Positions 50,213 through 59,799 of a DNA stretch of 64,000 bases are shown in pieces. Position 1 is the stretch's first letter, and the number at the start of each line of letters is the position of its first letter. This stretch comes from Microcyclospora pomicola. Taxonomy: Eukaryota > Ascomycota > Dothideomycetes > Capnodiales. The position numbers were made by a program, and so were the translations under genes. Below the pieces are notes generated by a model. It ran no database searches. It worked only from the letters and a program-made list of their open reading frames with translations, and was not told where the DNA came from. The stretch is from NCBI GenBank assembly GCA_002786065.1, contig NHNY01000007.1, positions 248,001 to 312,000 of the forward strand. The letters run 5' to 3'.

Positions 50213-51247
50213 ATGCCGGCCACCGACTATGGTAACTTCCACGATTTCTGCCGCGATACCGGCAATCTCTACGCGACGCTCCCTGTGTGCAACTTGTTCG
50301 ATGAGGCCCTCACACGACAAGGCGGTGGGTTTGGCGGTTGTGACCTTCATGGCATTGCATTGAGCCGGGGACGGCATATTGCAAACCTGGGGTCCATGCT
50401 GGTCGACTTCTTCGCCATTATCACGACTCTATATCTCTTGTGGAGGTCGGAACGGAAGAAGGCTGCAGTAGGAAGGAGGTAGGTTATCCAGGTGGAACAA
50501 TACGTTCAGCTAGGAAGTGGAGTAATGGACGGAGCACTGACACGTCGCGCACAGAGAGATGCAATTCTTCCTCATTGGCTTCATCATCATCGAGATCTGC
50601 GAGATCTTCACCATCGGTGGCTTTCCACTTAACAGCATAGTACGAAGGGCTTTCTCGGCCGCGCATATTGCCGCCATCGTCGCTACGCTATGGATCCTCA
50701 TGATGAACGGTGCCGTTGGGTATCAATTGCTGGATGATGGAACGTTCCTTTCGATTGGTCTAATCTTTGGCTCTGCCGCCGCACTTTTCATTGGTACTGG
50801 CTACATCGCTCTCGACACAGGTTTCAGCTGGACGGGATTCTTCGATTCGACGCTCGAGGATCCTAACCGAAGCTACTCACTCTACACGCTGTACCAACTG
50901 GTACCCCTGGTCTTCCTTGTCATCTACTTCCTCCTGGAAAGTTACTTGGTCCTGCGTGTTCTTGGTGAAGTTCGGCCGATGAGTATGTATAATCCGCTGT
51001 AGCTTTGTTTCGCAGCTACTGACATCTTCTAGTCTACCTCGTTACTGCCGCACTTCTCTTCGCCATTGGCCAAGTCTTTCAGTACGTCATCAGCGTGCAC
51101 ATCTGTACCGGAAGTAGCGGTGCGATCAACGGTGGCTTCTTCGAGTCACTGTTCACTTGGGCCGCCGTGTCTACCATTTGGGTATTCTGGTCGTCAATTA
51201 CAGAGGACGATTGGCCTACTCCGACCGGCGGTAGCACGTACACATAA
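50213..51247 (+). CDS. CHS7: Chitin synthase export chaperone, CHS7 family
   Basis: A 302-residue multi-spanning ER membrane protein; yeast Chs7 is needed for chitin synthase 3 to leave the ER and stays with it at the cell surface. Exons 50213-50478, 50555-50982 and 51033-51247; introns are 76 bp (phase 2) and 50 bp (phase 1). The lumenal N-terminus has paired cysteines (FCRDTGNLYATLPVC). About seven hydrophobic helices follow, including ANLGSMLVDFFAIITTLYLL and FFLIGFIIIEICEIFTI. Family signatures are the AVGRRE turn after helix 1, the NGAVGYQLLDDGTFLS loop, and GQVFQYVISVHIC with the terminal WVFWSSITEDDWP. Paralogues exist in fungi, so the strict CHS7 orthologue is likely but not proven. 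Confidence 0.9.
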
Positions 51248-51818
51248 TCGCAGTGTCACGAGTACAGACGAAGCTGGGCTGAGCCCGCTATATACATATG
51301 CATGTTTTACGCGAATCGAATATGGCGAGACGATCAAATCTCGCAGGCAGATGTTTCGGGCGGCCGCCTCTTGTCCGTTGGTTGCATGATTGGGCGCCTG
51401 GACTTTTCTTCTGGCTTCGGCTCGAAATGGGCAGCGACGGAGTTGATGGAGCGAGATACCACCTTTTTGAACCACTTGTAATCGGATCTAAATTATACAC
51501 TTTGCGAATTAGATCAGACTTTTCCCAAATCATGCATATGCAGATTCCTACACATCATTCATGGTAGGATGTGAATTGAACGTTCACGTATTCACAGCAT
51601 ACTCAGAGTCAATGGGTGCATCACATCACGTGGAACGCGTGCATGTGGCGTGGGTTTCGTGCTGTTATCTTTCACACTCTGCACTTGCCTGGGCCACGAC
51701 CCTTTCATACCCAATGATTCTCGAAAAGACGAACCAAGTCTAAGTCGACGTCTTCAGCTTTCTACCACCACAAAAATCATGGTGCCCGCACTAATATAAA
51801 GCCAACTCACTCCCGAAT
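51248..51818. other. Intergenic, tandem genes
   Basis: 571 bases with the CHS7-like 3' UTR and the promoter of the chromodomain gene. No coding exon is recognised. Confidence 0.5.
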
Positions 51819-52390
51819 ATGGCTCGTACGGGGCCCTTCGCGGATAGCTCCGACGAGGATTCCGTCCAAAGCAACACAACACGTGAGAGCGACGAGGCCG
51901 ACGCCTACGTCGTCGAGCGGATCTTGGCCGAGCGCAAAGGTCACCGCGGCCGGCCGGAATACTTGCTGCTGTGGGCCGGCTATGCTCTACACCTCGCCAC
52001 TTGGGAGCCGCGCGAGCATCTGACCGGCAACTTTTTGCTGGAGCAATGGGCTGATGACCAGCGATTGGTGCGGGAGGGCAAGGAGAAGGCGTTTCGGCTG
52101 GGTGAGTGGGAGGAGGCATGGGAGCAAGCGCAGGTGGAGCGCGCGGAGAGGTTGAGGCGGCGCAAGGCGAAGCGTAGACGTCGTGGGATCGCTGTGTCAT
52201 CCAGCGAGGACGAGGACGAGGATGACGCTGACGATGGGCGGACGTCGCGGAGGAGTTCTGGCTCGATGGATCCGCTCGCGCGTACACGGCCGGCCGTGAA
52301 AACTAGCAAGGTGGTCTCGGCGACGGGCAACGAGGTCCGGCGGAAGAATGGGGTGGCGGCCAAGGTGGTGGGTTCGCGACGAGTGGTTCT

Positions 52391-52435
<45 letters not shown>

Positions 52436-55400
52436 AGACGAAGACAATGACAGTGATTTTCAGACGGAGGGCGAGATCGATGCTCAAGATGAGCAGGATC
52501 TGGATTCTTTATTCGAAGGCTCGCTTCCTGGCTCTCAGCCGAAAGCACCGCCGAGTTCAGCGGCCAGGTCTGATAAGGCGGTCTTGTCAAGCACTCAGAG
52601 CAGATCAGGCAAGTCGTCGAGAGCACCTACGAAAGCCACCCAACCACCTGCAGCATCGTCGAGCAAACTCACTTCAGCCTGGACAAGGAATGGTCCTGTG
52701 CCAGCTGCTAAGAAGCCTGAGCTTGCGTCAGCTCCTGTGCGAACTGGTCAAACGGCCACAGCACAACGCTCTAGAGGCCCGTTTCACGCAAGTCCGAGCG
52801 AACCGAAGAAGGCTAAGAAGGTGAGCGGCCAGAGCTCCAAACAACCTACAGAGCCAAAGCGGTGGACCTTGAAGGCACAAAATCGACTACAACAATCTGG
52901 CCGCAATGAACCAGCTCCAGATCCCAGTGCTCTTATGATGATCGATCCCCATACTGGAAAGACTGCTCCGCTGATGCCGGAGCACACCGGAACTTGTTCA
53001 GATGTACAGCCGGCGGCCGTCAGCAATCGCAACGTGTTGGAGGCCAGCAACGCTCGAAGGGCGACCATAGTAGAGACTGCTCAGATGGAGGCGTCAACGC
53101 TGCCACTAGATCGGAGAAGAAGTAATCCAGTATCGGCAGCTCGTGGGATTGACGATGTATATCGTCGTAGATCTCCGCGTGCCGAGAGACGTCGAAGTCG
53201 AAGTCGAAGTCGGAGTCGAAGTCCATCGCCAACGTCGCCAGACATCCCTAGAGGTAGAGTGAATGCCCCTCGACCCCCGCCAGACCGATCGCAGAGCTTT
53301 CATGCGAATGGAAGCTCTAACTTGAAGACAGAGACGTGCTCTTTCTGGCTACGCAATAAATGCAAGTACTCTGCCGAATCATGCCGTTATGCTCATGAGA
53401 TACTGGACAATGCGGCGACGGGGTTCAACACTCCTGAAAGGCAGAATTCAGACATTAAGAATGAGTCGCATCCGCTTGGTCGTGCTGGAATGACATGTGC
53501 TTATTGGTATGACCTTAATCAGGGCTGCAGACAAACTGAAGCGCAGTGTCTATTTGCTCACCGTGACACCAATATATACACGACTAAAACCAAGCTCACT
53601 GGCCAGGTGAGTGACAGGACTGATATCGCCACTGCACCAGGTGCATCAGAGAGCCAAATCACTGTTAGCTCCACGGGGTTGTACTTGGAGCGACGAATGC
53701 TTCTACCAGTCACACTAGTGCCTATTGATTCATCGTCGTTCGCGCAGAAGAAACAGATCACATGCTTTTTCTGGCACATGGACGCGACTTGCAGAAACGG
53801 AACAACATGTGATTATGCTCATCACTACACCGGATTGCTTGCGCCATGTCCATCAAGCGCGAGGGCAGTTCGCAGTGTTAAGAACACACAGGCATCACCG
53901 GGTGTAAGCATACCTTCACAGCAACGACAAGATAGAGCAAGTGCGTCGACTGGTTCCAATACCGACGCGATAGCCCTCCCGACGAGGCAGCCTACAGTGG
54001 TTGAGGCGGACACGACTAAGGGAGTTCACTTCGGAGAGAACTCCATGATGGACTGGACGACGAGTGGAAGAGCAACAACACAAGCAGCTCCGGCCATGCC
54101 TTCACAAACGCCTACAGTCGTTCCGCAGGTGGCCGCTCCTGTGTTGACCCAGAAGCCGACTTCGAAGCCGCCGAGCGACCCACGTCTTCGTAACAGAGTA
54201 CCCGCAACCACATATAACGCCGCATTGCACGTACAACTCGGGAGGATGCGAGTCACAATTGATGCAAGTCTGCACGGTCTTGACCTGCCATTGTTCAAGA
54301 CGCTCATCCCTCCCAATGCTGCAGATGGTAGCTCGAGCATACCAACTCTCGTCTTTGGCAAAGTTATCACCATTAAGGACCTCGCGAATCTTCCAGAATT
54401 GAGCCAGGCTCAAGCTATGTCTGGCAGCATTGTACCGATCGATGCCGACTCTACGATCAACGCCAAAGCTGTCGCGAGTCTGAGCGTCAAGTGCAAGATT
54501 GTCTATTTCGTCGCGTTTGAAATGTTCACGATACTGCTCTATGCAGGTGCTGCAGAAGAGTTCAAGTTTCTGGAGCAGACTGATTCAACTGTGCGGGATG
54601 CTTTACGATTCAAGATTGGCCCAGCCGTGGCCAGTGTACCAAGACATGTTCCTTATGTACTTTCGGCTCCGCCATTGGACCCATGCGACGATACGCAGCG
54701 GATGCAATTGGAGCATTTGCTAGAAGAGGTCGAGCCTGAACTACTTGTACCGCAGAAAGATCCTAAGATCAAGTTACGATGCACCATCCTCATTATGCCG
54801 GAGGAACGGGTGACAGAAACTCGTCTAGTCGAGCAGTACCTAAAGGACAAAGGTTGCGAAGTGATGTATTATCCCACCGATTGGGAATGGTTCAAGGAGT
54901 CCTGCAAAGGTCCGGGCACGATCATTGTCCATCCGCAGACCGAGATAAGCAAGATCTCTGGCTTTTACACTGTTGTCGATAAGCGTGGGTCCGATGTATT
55001 GTCGCTCGGTGTCCAGATGATCTACGATGAGATGCGATTTTCCGATCATCCCAAGTACGCCTGCGAGCGGCTTTTCGTCATGGGCCGCGGCACTTTCATC
55101 ACGGATGATGTCTTCCTGTACGCTCCCAAGACTGCGACAGAGATTATCAACACATTCCTTTACGCCACGAAGCGCAAGCCTCCAGGGGGAGAGACGGGCA
55201 AGATCATCACCAGACCATCTATCAAGGCCTGGCTGCAAGAGTTGGCCACATGCAACAATCCGAACCACCACGCCAATCGTGACGACTACGTGATGCTCTA
55301 CCAAGCCATCTGCGAGCTCTGTCCCCCCGAGCACGAGTCTCGCTACGAGTTGCCCGAGCCGGACAAGGAAATCGTCTCCTACCCCAACCACACATCCCAC

Positions 55401-55574
55401 CTCATCTCTAAAGTCGCCGACGACCCGGAATGGTGGTGGATGCCCGGCCTGTGGGAGCGCAATCCAACGCTCTACACCGACAAGATGGTCGAGTGGTTCG
55501 CCGGTTTCAGCGCAGGCCCGCTGGCGTTCAAGTTTCGCCGCATGATCATCGTGCACGAACCGAAGGAGGGCTGA
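51819..55574 (+). CDS. Chromodomain protein with three CCCH zinc fingers
   Basis: A 1251-residue nuclear protein I cannot match to a named gene. The N-terminal chromodomain (about 28-90) has AYVVERILAERKGHRGRPEY, LLLWAGYALHLATWEPREHL; all three methyl-lysine cage aromatics (Tyr of YVVE, Trp and Tyr of WAGY) are kept. A basic KAKRRRRG block, a 14-Asp run (192-205) and an RS-dipeptide run near 465 follow. CCCH fingers are at about 506-530 (C-X7-C-X6-C-X3-H), 557-584 (C-X9-C-X6-C-X3-H) and 646-670 (C-X8-C-X5-C-X3-H). A conserved-looking C-terminal domain begins near 995 (TETRLVEQYLKDKGCEVMYY). Together these suggest methyl-histone reading plus RNA binding. The TGA at 55572-55574 is followed in frame by 39 coding-like codons. 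Confidence 0.85.
52392..52433 (+). repeat. (GAC)14 microsatellite coding for poly-Asp
   Basis: Fourteen uninterrupted GAC codons inside the chromodomain gene, followed by GAA/GAC alternation. The purity implies recent slippage, so allele length is likely to vary between strains. Confidence 0.95.
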
Positions 55575-55694
55575 GGCGTGATCAGGGCTGGTCGCTCGGT
55601 GTATGAGAAGGAGCGAGACCCGCGCGGCTGGGCGGAGAAATACCAGCATCTGACGGTGATGCGCCCGAAGGAATGGATTGATTCGCATAGGTAG
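55575..55694 (+). other. Coding-like in-frame extension after the chromodomain gene TGA
   Basis: Immediately after TGA the same frame stays open for 39 codons to TAG at 55692-55694. It reads like protein (SVYEKERDPRGWAEKYQHL, then TVMRPKEWIDSHR), with GC-rich third positions like the gene before it. It may be reached by readthrough, by a 54 bp alternative intron, or be a tail recently lost to a nonsense change. Confidence 0.45.
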
Positions 55695-55875
55695 AGGGAT
55701 GCGTTGGCAGGCCGTCTCCGTGGGCTGCATGTCGGTGGAAGGCTTCGAGTGTAATGGAACGAGGCTAACGACGAAAACGACGATACTGAATCATGACATT
55801 GATGACTTTGTAGATGTTCAATGATGAGACACCCCTCTTCCCGAGGAGAGCTGCATTAAAGACCCGTCGCTTCAG
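55695..55875. other. Short gap, convergent 3' ends
   Basis: 181 bases between the end of the extension and the ELP5 stop; holds 3' UTRs. Confidence 0.4.
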
Positions 55876-57199
55876 CTAAATTTCATCTTCATCCTCATCA
55901 AAATCATCCTCGCTTCCAAAATCATACAGAATTCGGCCCCCATCCCCTCCCCCTCCTCCTCGCCCATCCCCGCCGTCTCGCTGCTGCGCGTCGAAATACG
56001 GCAACACTACGCCCTCACGCTCGCGCCGCTGCCGATCCGTCAGCTCCATTGAAAACGTCGTTTGCACCGCTCCCTGTTCGTCGTCCGCGCGGATGCCCCC
56101 ACCGCCTTCCGCTGTCATGATGCGACGGTACGCGGGATAGTCCTCGAGCAGCTGCACGCCGTCGTCACCGGGCTTAGCGGCGCCGGCTCTTTTCAAAATC
56201 GGCGCCCGTATCGGTAGGAAATACATCTCGCGCACGCCACGGCCGCTTTTGCGCCGGTGCTCGAGCTCGAGCACGAGGCCGGGCTCGTCGTGCGCGGCGT
56301 CGCGGGTGCTAGGTAAGGCGGCGAGGCCTTGCAGGACGCCGTCGCGCTGCTCGAGCAGGCCGTGCGGCGGGGCGACGAGGCTGCGGGCGCGCGCGGCCAG
56401 GGCGGCGAGGGTGTGGGCGAGGTTGTGCGTGGTCAGGAGGGTGGTGGCGAGGTAGCGGAGGAGGATCAGCGGGGCGGGGCTGTAGTGTTGCGGTGAGCTG
56501 AGGGCGGGGGGTAAGGGGATATCGGTGTGGTAGATGGCGAGCAGGGAGGTGGAGGGGGAGAGGAAGGAGGAGAGAAGGGCGGGTAGGGTGGTGGGATGGC
56601 TGGCGCAGAGCGGGTGCAGGGTGTCGAGGATCAGGAGCGTTCCTGGCAGAAGCGAAGGGAACGGTATGGTTAGCTATGATCGATATCGTTCCGACATTCA
56701 TTTGTTTCGTTCTCGAGGAGAGCTTGAAGAGCTGGGGACGGACTCACTTTGCTTCTTACTTGTGCCACTTTGGTTTTCTCCCCTTTGCACAGCAGATGCC
56801 ACTGCTTGGGTCCAGCTCGGAGTCCCGTTTTGCGCCTCATTGCCCGTCCGCCATGCCTCGACGAACTCGTCCACGCCTCTGGGGCGCTTCAATGTCTCGA
56901 ACGACACGAACACGATCCGGCTCCCGGCGATCTGGAGGTCAAGTACGCAGAGCACAAGTTAGCCAGTGTCGATAACAAATCGCAACCCAATACTTCAAAT
57001 CGTTCCAGCGACGACGTTCGGGAGAGTAGGAACGAACCTTCGCCCGCCGAATATATTCACGTACGACCAGCCGTCCCGTCTGCTCGAGCGAGTCACTCAG
57101 CAACGTGAAGGGCGACGTGGTGGCGTCGCGCTGGTCGAGTAGTTTAGCTAGGAGCAGAAGATTGTGCGTCCGCCGATGTTGGAGAGTCGAAGAGGGCAT
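55876..57199 (-). CDS. ELP5: Elongator complex subunit Elp5
   Basis: A 370-residue RecA-like subunit of the Elp4/5/6 ring, needed for wobble-uridine tRNA modification by Elongator. Exons (minus) 57199-57038, 56931-56748 and 56642-55876. Introns are 106 bp (phase 0, weak GTTCGT donor, GGCTAAC branch site) and 105 bp (phase 1, AGCTAAC branch site), longer than most here. The N-terminus QHRRTHNLLLLAKLLDQRD and SDSLEQTGRLVVREYIRRAK is characteristic, followed by RIVFVSFETLKRP, LLILDTLHPLC and IYHTDIPL. Towards the end LELEHRRKSGRGVREMYFLP precedes an acidic tail, ILYDFGSEDDFDEDEDEI, another family hallmark. The classical Walker lysine is absent, as usual for Elp5. Confidence 0.9.
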
Positions 57200-58241
57200 T
57201 ATTCCATAAGGTAGAGGATGTTTTTCTATTTTGATTTCTTTCTGAGACCTTGGGGGTCCTTGTTTCAGTCTTGTAATAGCTGTTCTGCCCGCGCAAGAAG
57301 ATTTGTCAAGCGGATTGTCTTTCTCGATATATCATGCGGCCCAAGCCAACTCGTCAAGAACTTTGGCCAGGTGAAATAGCGCGGTAGTCTTCATATAAGG
57401 TGAGAAGCTTTGCAAGCGAGAATGGTTGTTCTTGGTTTGTACATCATGGACGCCGCGCCTGAAATTTTACGTACTTATGCTGTGGTGATGAACGACAAAG
57501 TTGGGATGGCGTCGACACACATCTCAGCAGTCAAATGTAAGTCACGCTACATCTCGACAACATTCCAGATGTCATCGTCCACAAGACTGCAATGGCGATC
57601 TGTATGAGAAATGCGGATGAATGTTATAGTAAGTTAATGTCCACCATTGCTCTGTAGCTGAACAAGCAAATCGAGTTTAGATTGCTTCATTTATACAATG
57701 ATTTTCTACATCTTGGCCCAACAGCTCGGGTTTCGTTCCCCTTGTACAGGACACGCACCATTGCAGAATGTGCTGCAGTATACCAGGTCTATACTCAGCA
57801 AGCCAAGCCTCCATTCAAGAATTCTTCTGCAACAAATTGCAGTGCTCTCCAAGATCGAGGCCCAGACATGTATCCGTGAGCCACCGCATTTCGGGCGCGA
57901 GTTGCCATGCCTGGTTCTTCTATCACAGTCCGGTATGCTTAGACCGACACAGAGATCAGCTCCCTCGCAGATACAGCGATGACGAGGTGGTCATGCACAT
58001 CGAAGCAATTGCAGTACTACTCACTTCATGTACTGCTCAGCGGATCATGCTGTTCCATGAAGCGATATGTCACGATGATCATCCTTGCTCGATTATCACG
58101 AACTGTCGCTCACGGAGGTCTCGACACCAGGATATTGCTGATTTTGACGACACTGACTCGGGAGGCCCTTGACTAGTGAATCCAATGCAGGAATCCCAGC
58201 TCCATGTGTGACGTTCTGTGCTTTCTCCTGCCTCAAATTGG
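57200..58241. other. Intergenic, 1.0 kb, no gene recognised
   Basis: Contains the ELP5 promoter and the 3' UTR of the SDR gene. Overlapping short frames between 57680 and 58180 show no domain and no consistent codon bias. Confidence 0.45.
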
Positions 58242-59333
58242 TCAAGTAGATTCATGTACTGGCATCTCGTCGGCCCTCGTGATGTCTGCAGCACTACTGC
58301 ATTCCACGAAATCCTCCAGCTCCTCGCTAACCGTCTTCAGCTTCTCCTTGACGGTGTTGACGCCTTCGAAGCCCACAATATGCCTGGCAGGAGGATTATC
58401 GTGCCCGCCAATGGCTGCAACAGCATGTACTGTCTCCGCCACCAATCGTTCCTTCATCAACTTGCTCAGTGGAGGGTACAGACTTGTGACTTTGTTGCTG
58501 TGTAACTGATCTCCAGTCGTGGGCTCTGGGGTGCCCTCTAGCCGATCCAGTAATCCGGACAAGATATTTCGAGATAGAGGAGCTGGATTGGAGTCTTCGG
58601 CGTAAGGCGCCATGGGAGGTGCACTCGTGATCTTATGCGTAAGCACATTTACTTCCAGGTTGGGTTGCACAATGCTCAGTTTGATGTTGAAGGGAGCAAT
58701 CTCGTACGCGAGACTGTCACAATAGCCCTCAATTGCCCATTGACTGGCACAGAACATGCCCAAACCTGGGGTGCCCAGATGCCCCGTGATGCCCGATAAC
58801 ACCACAATGTGTCCATTCCGCTTCGCGCGGAAGATCGGTAATGTAGCCTTAATCATGTTCACGCGGCCGAAGAAGTTGGTCTCGAACTGGGAGATGGTCA
58901 ACGCCTTGTGCGGACTCAACTCCTCCACCGTCCCAAGGACGACCTCGCTGTGGCAGCAGAACAAGATGTCAATCCTCCCAAAGCGCTGCACGGCTTCGGC
59001 GACGGCGCTCTGACATTGTCCCACGATCCTCACATCCAACGCAACGACCCTCAGCCGCGCCCGCCATGACTCTTTATCCTCCTCGGTGGCCACGCTCGCG
59101 AGGAACTCCTTGAAGTCCGCGCTTCGTTCTTCATCCTTCTCGAACTCCACCGGCAAGACTCCCGCGGTCACACAATCGCCATGCGCGAGTAAGTGTCGAC
59201 AAAGACTGACGCCCAGCGGACCGATGGCGCAAGACAGGAACCAGACTCGTGGTGCGTTGTGGGGTGGAAACTTGGTTTCTCGAGGAAGATGATCCGACCT
59301 GGTCGTGGTGGAAGACCTGGCCTCGGCGGACAT
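58242..59333 (-). CDS. SDR-fold protein lacking catalytic residues
   Basis: A 363-residue protein of short-chain dehydrogenase fold, intronless as read. The ATG at 59333 (MSAEARSSTTTRSDH) is the first true ATG; the frame upstream has no other. The fold is clear: RVWFLSCAIGPLGVSLCRHL (beta1-alphaA), RIDILFCCHSEVV (beta4), FETNFFGRVNMIKATLPIF (alphaE, Asn153 of the tetrad kept) and GHLGTPGLGMFCASQWAIEG. The key positions differ: the TGxxxGxG loop reads SCAIGPLG, NNAG reads CCHS, the catalytic Ser is Gly181, the Tyr is Phe194 and the Lys is Gln198. It is therefore unlikely to be a classical oxidoreductase and may be a binding or regulatory protein. It lies tail-side of the MFS gene on the same strand. 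Confidence 0.85.
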   Translation of the reverse strand: MSAEARSSTTTRSDHLPRETKFPPHNAPRVWFLSCAIGPLGVSLCRHLLAHGDCVTAGVLPVEFEKDEERSADFKEFLASVATEEDKESWRARLRVVALDVRIVGQCQSAVAEAVQRFGRIDILFCCHSEVVLGTVEELSPHKALTISQFETNFFGRVNMIKATLPIFRAKRNGHIVVLSGITGHLGTPGLGMFCASQWAIEGYCDSLAYEIAPFNIKLSIVQPNLEVNVLTHKITSAPPMAPYAEDSNPAPLSRNILSGLLDRLEGTPEPTTGDQLHSNKVTSLYPPLSKLMKERLVAETVHAVAAIGGHDNPPARHIVGFEGVNTVKEKLKTVSEELEDFVECSSAADITRADEMPVHEST

Positions 59334-59799
59334 GACATGGGTGGGGATCTCCGTGGTGCGAGCACAATCTCGACACAACCCCGTTCGGTGCGCGAAGGGT
59401 CTATGTTGCGATCATTATAATCCTTCTAATACACAAGTTGAAGCGTAGATCGGCTGGAGGTTACTGTGAGCTCTTAAGAAGACGAAGATGTAGACTGCTG
59501 CGAGCTGTATAGTCGTGACGCGGGGCACATGCGGGCACTTGAGGCACAACCACACGATCAACAATAATTCGTTGCGGCACGTCCTTCGAGATATCCTAGG
59601 AACTGAACGAACTCAAGCATCGGTCTCTATTGGTATCAAATCTGTCATTTTAGTCGACATAACAAGAAAGCCGGATCCATCCAGCACAATCAGTACCAAA
59701 GACATCTGCCACAGTCTCATCGCTCAATGCATATCAAAGGCTTGATCTGGTCGCCCGGTTCATCATCATACTGTACAGATAGTAGTAGACATCCGACTA
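59334..59799. other. Intergenic, tandem minus-strand genes
   Basis: 466 bases holding the SDR promoter and the MFS 3' UTR. No coding exon is recognised. Confidence 0.45.

Noticed and set aside
55535-55588. A 54 bp intron (GTTTCG...ATCAG) as the preferred explanation for the chromodomain gene TGA
   Set aside because: The donor is weak and the removed part (FRRMIIVHEP) itself looks like protein, so it is kept only as one of three alternatives.
54840-55730. A 296-codon minus-strand frame opposite the chromodomain gene
   Set aside because: It has no recognisable motif and overlaps the conserved C-terminal region on the other strand. It is taken as a shadow.
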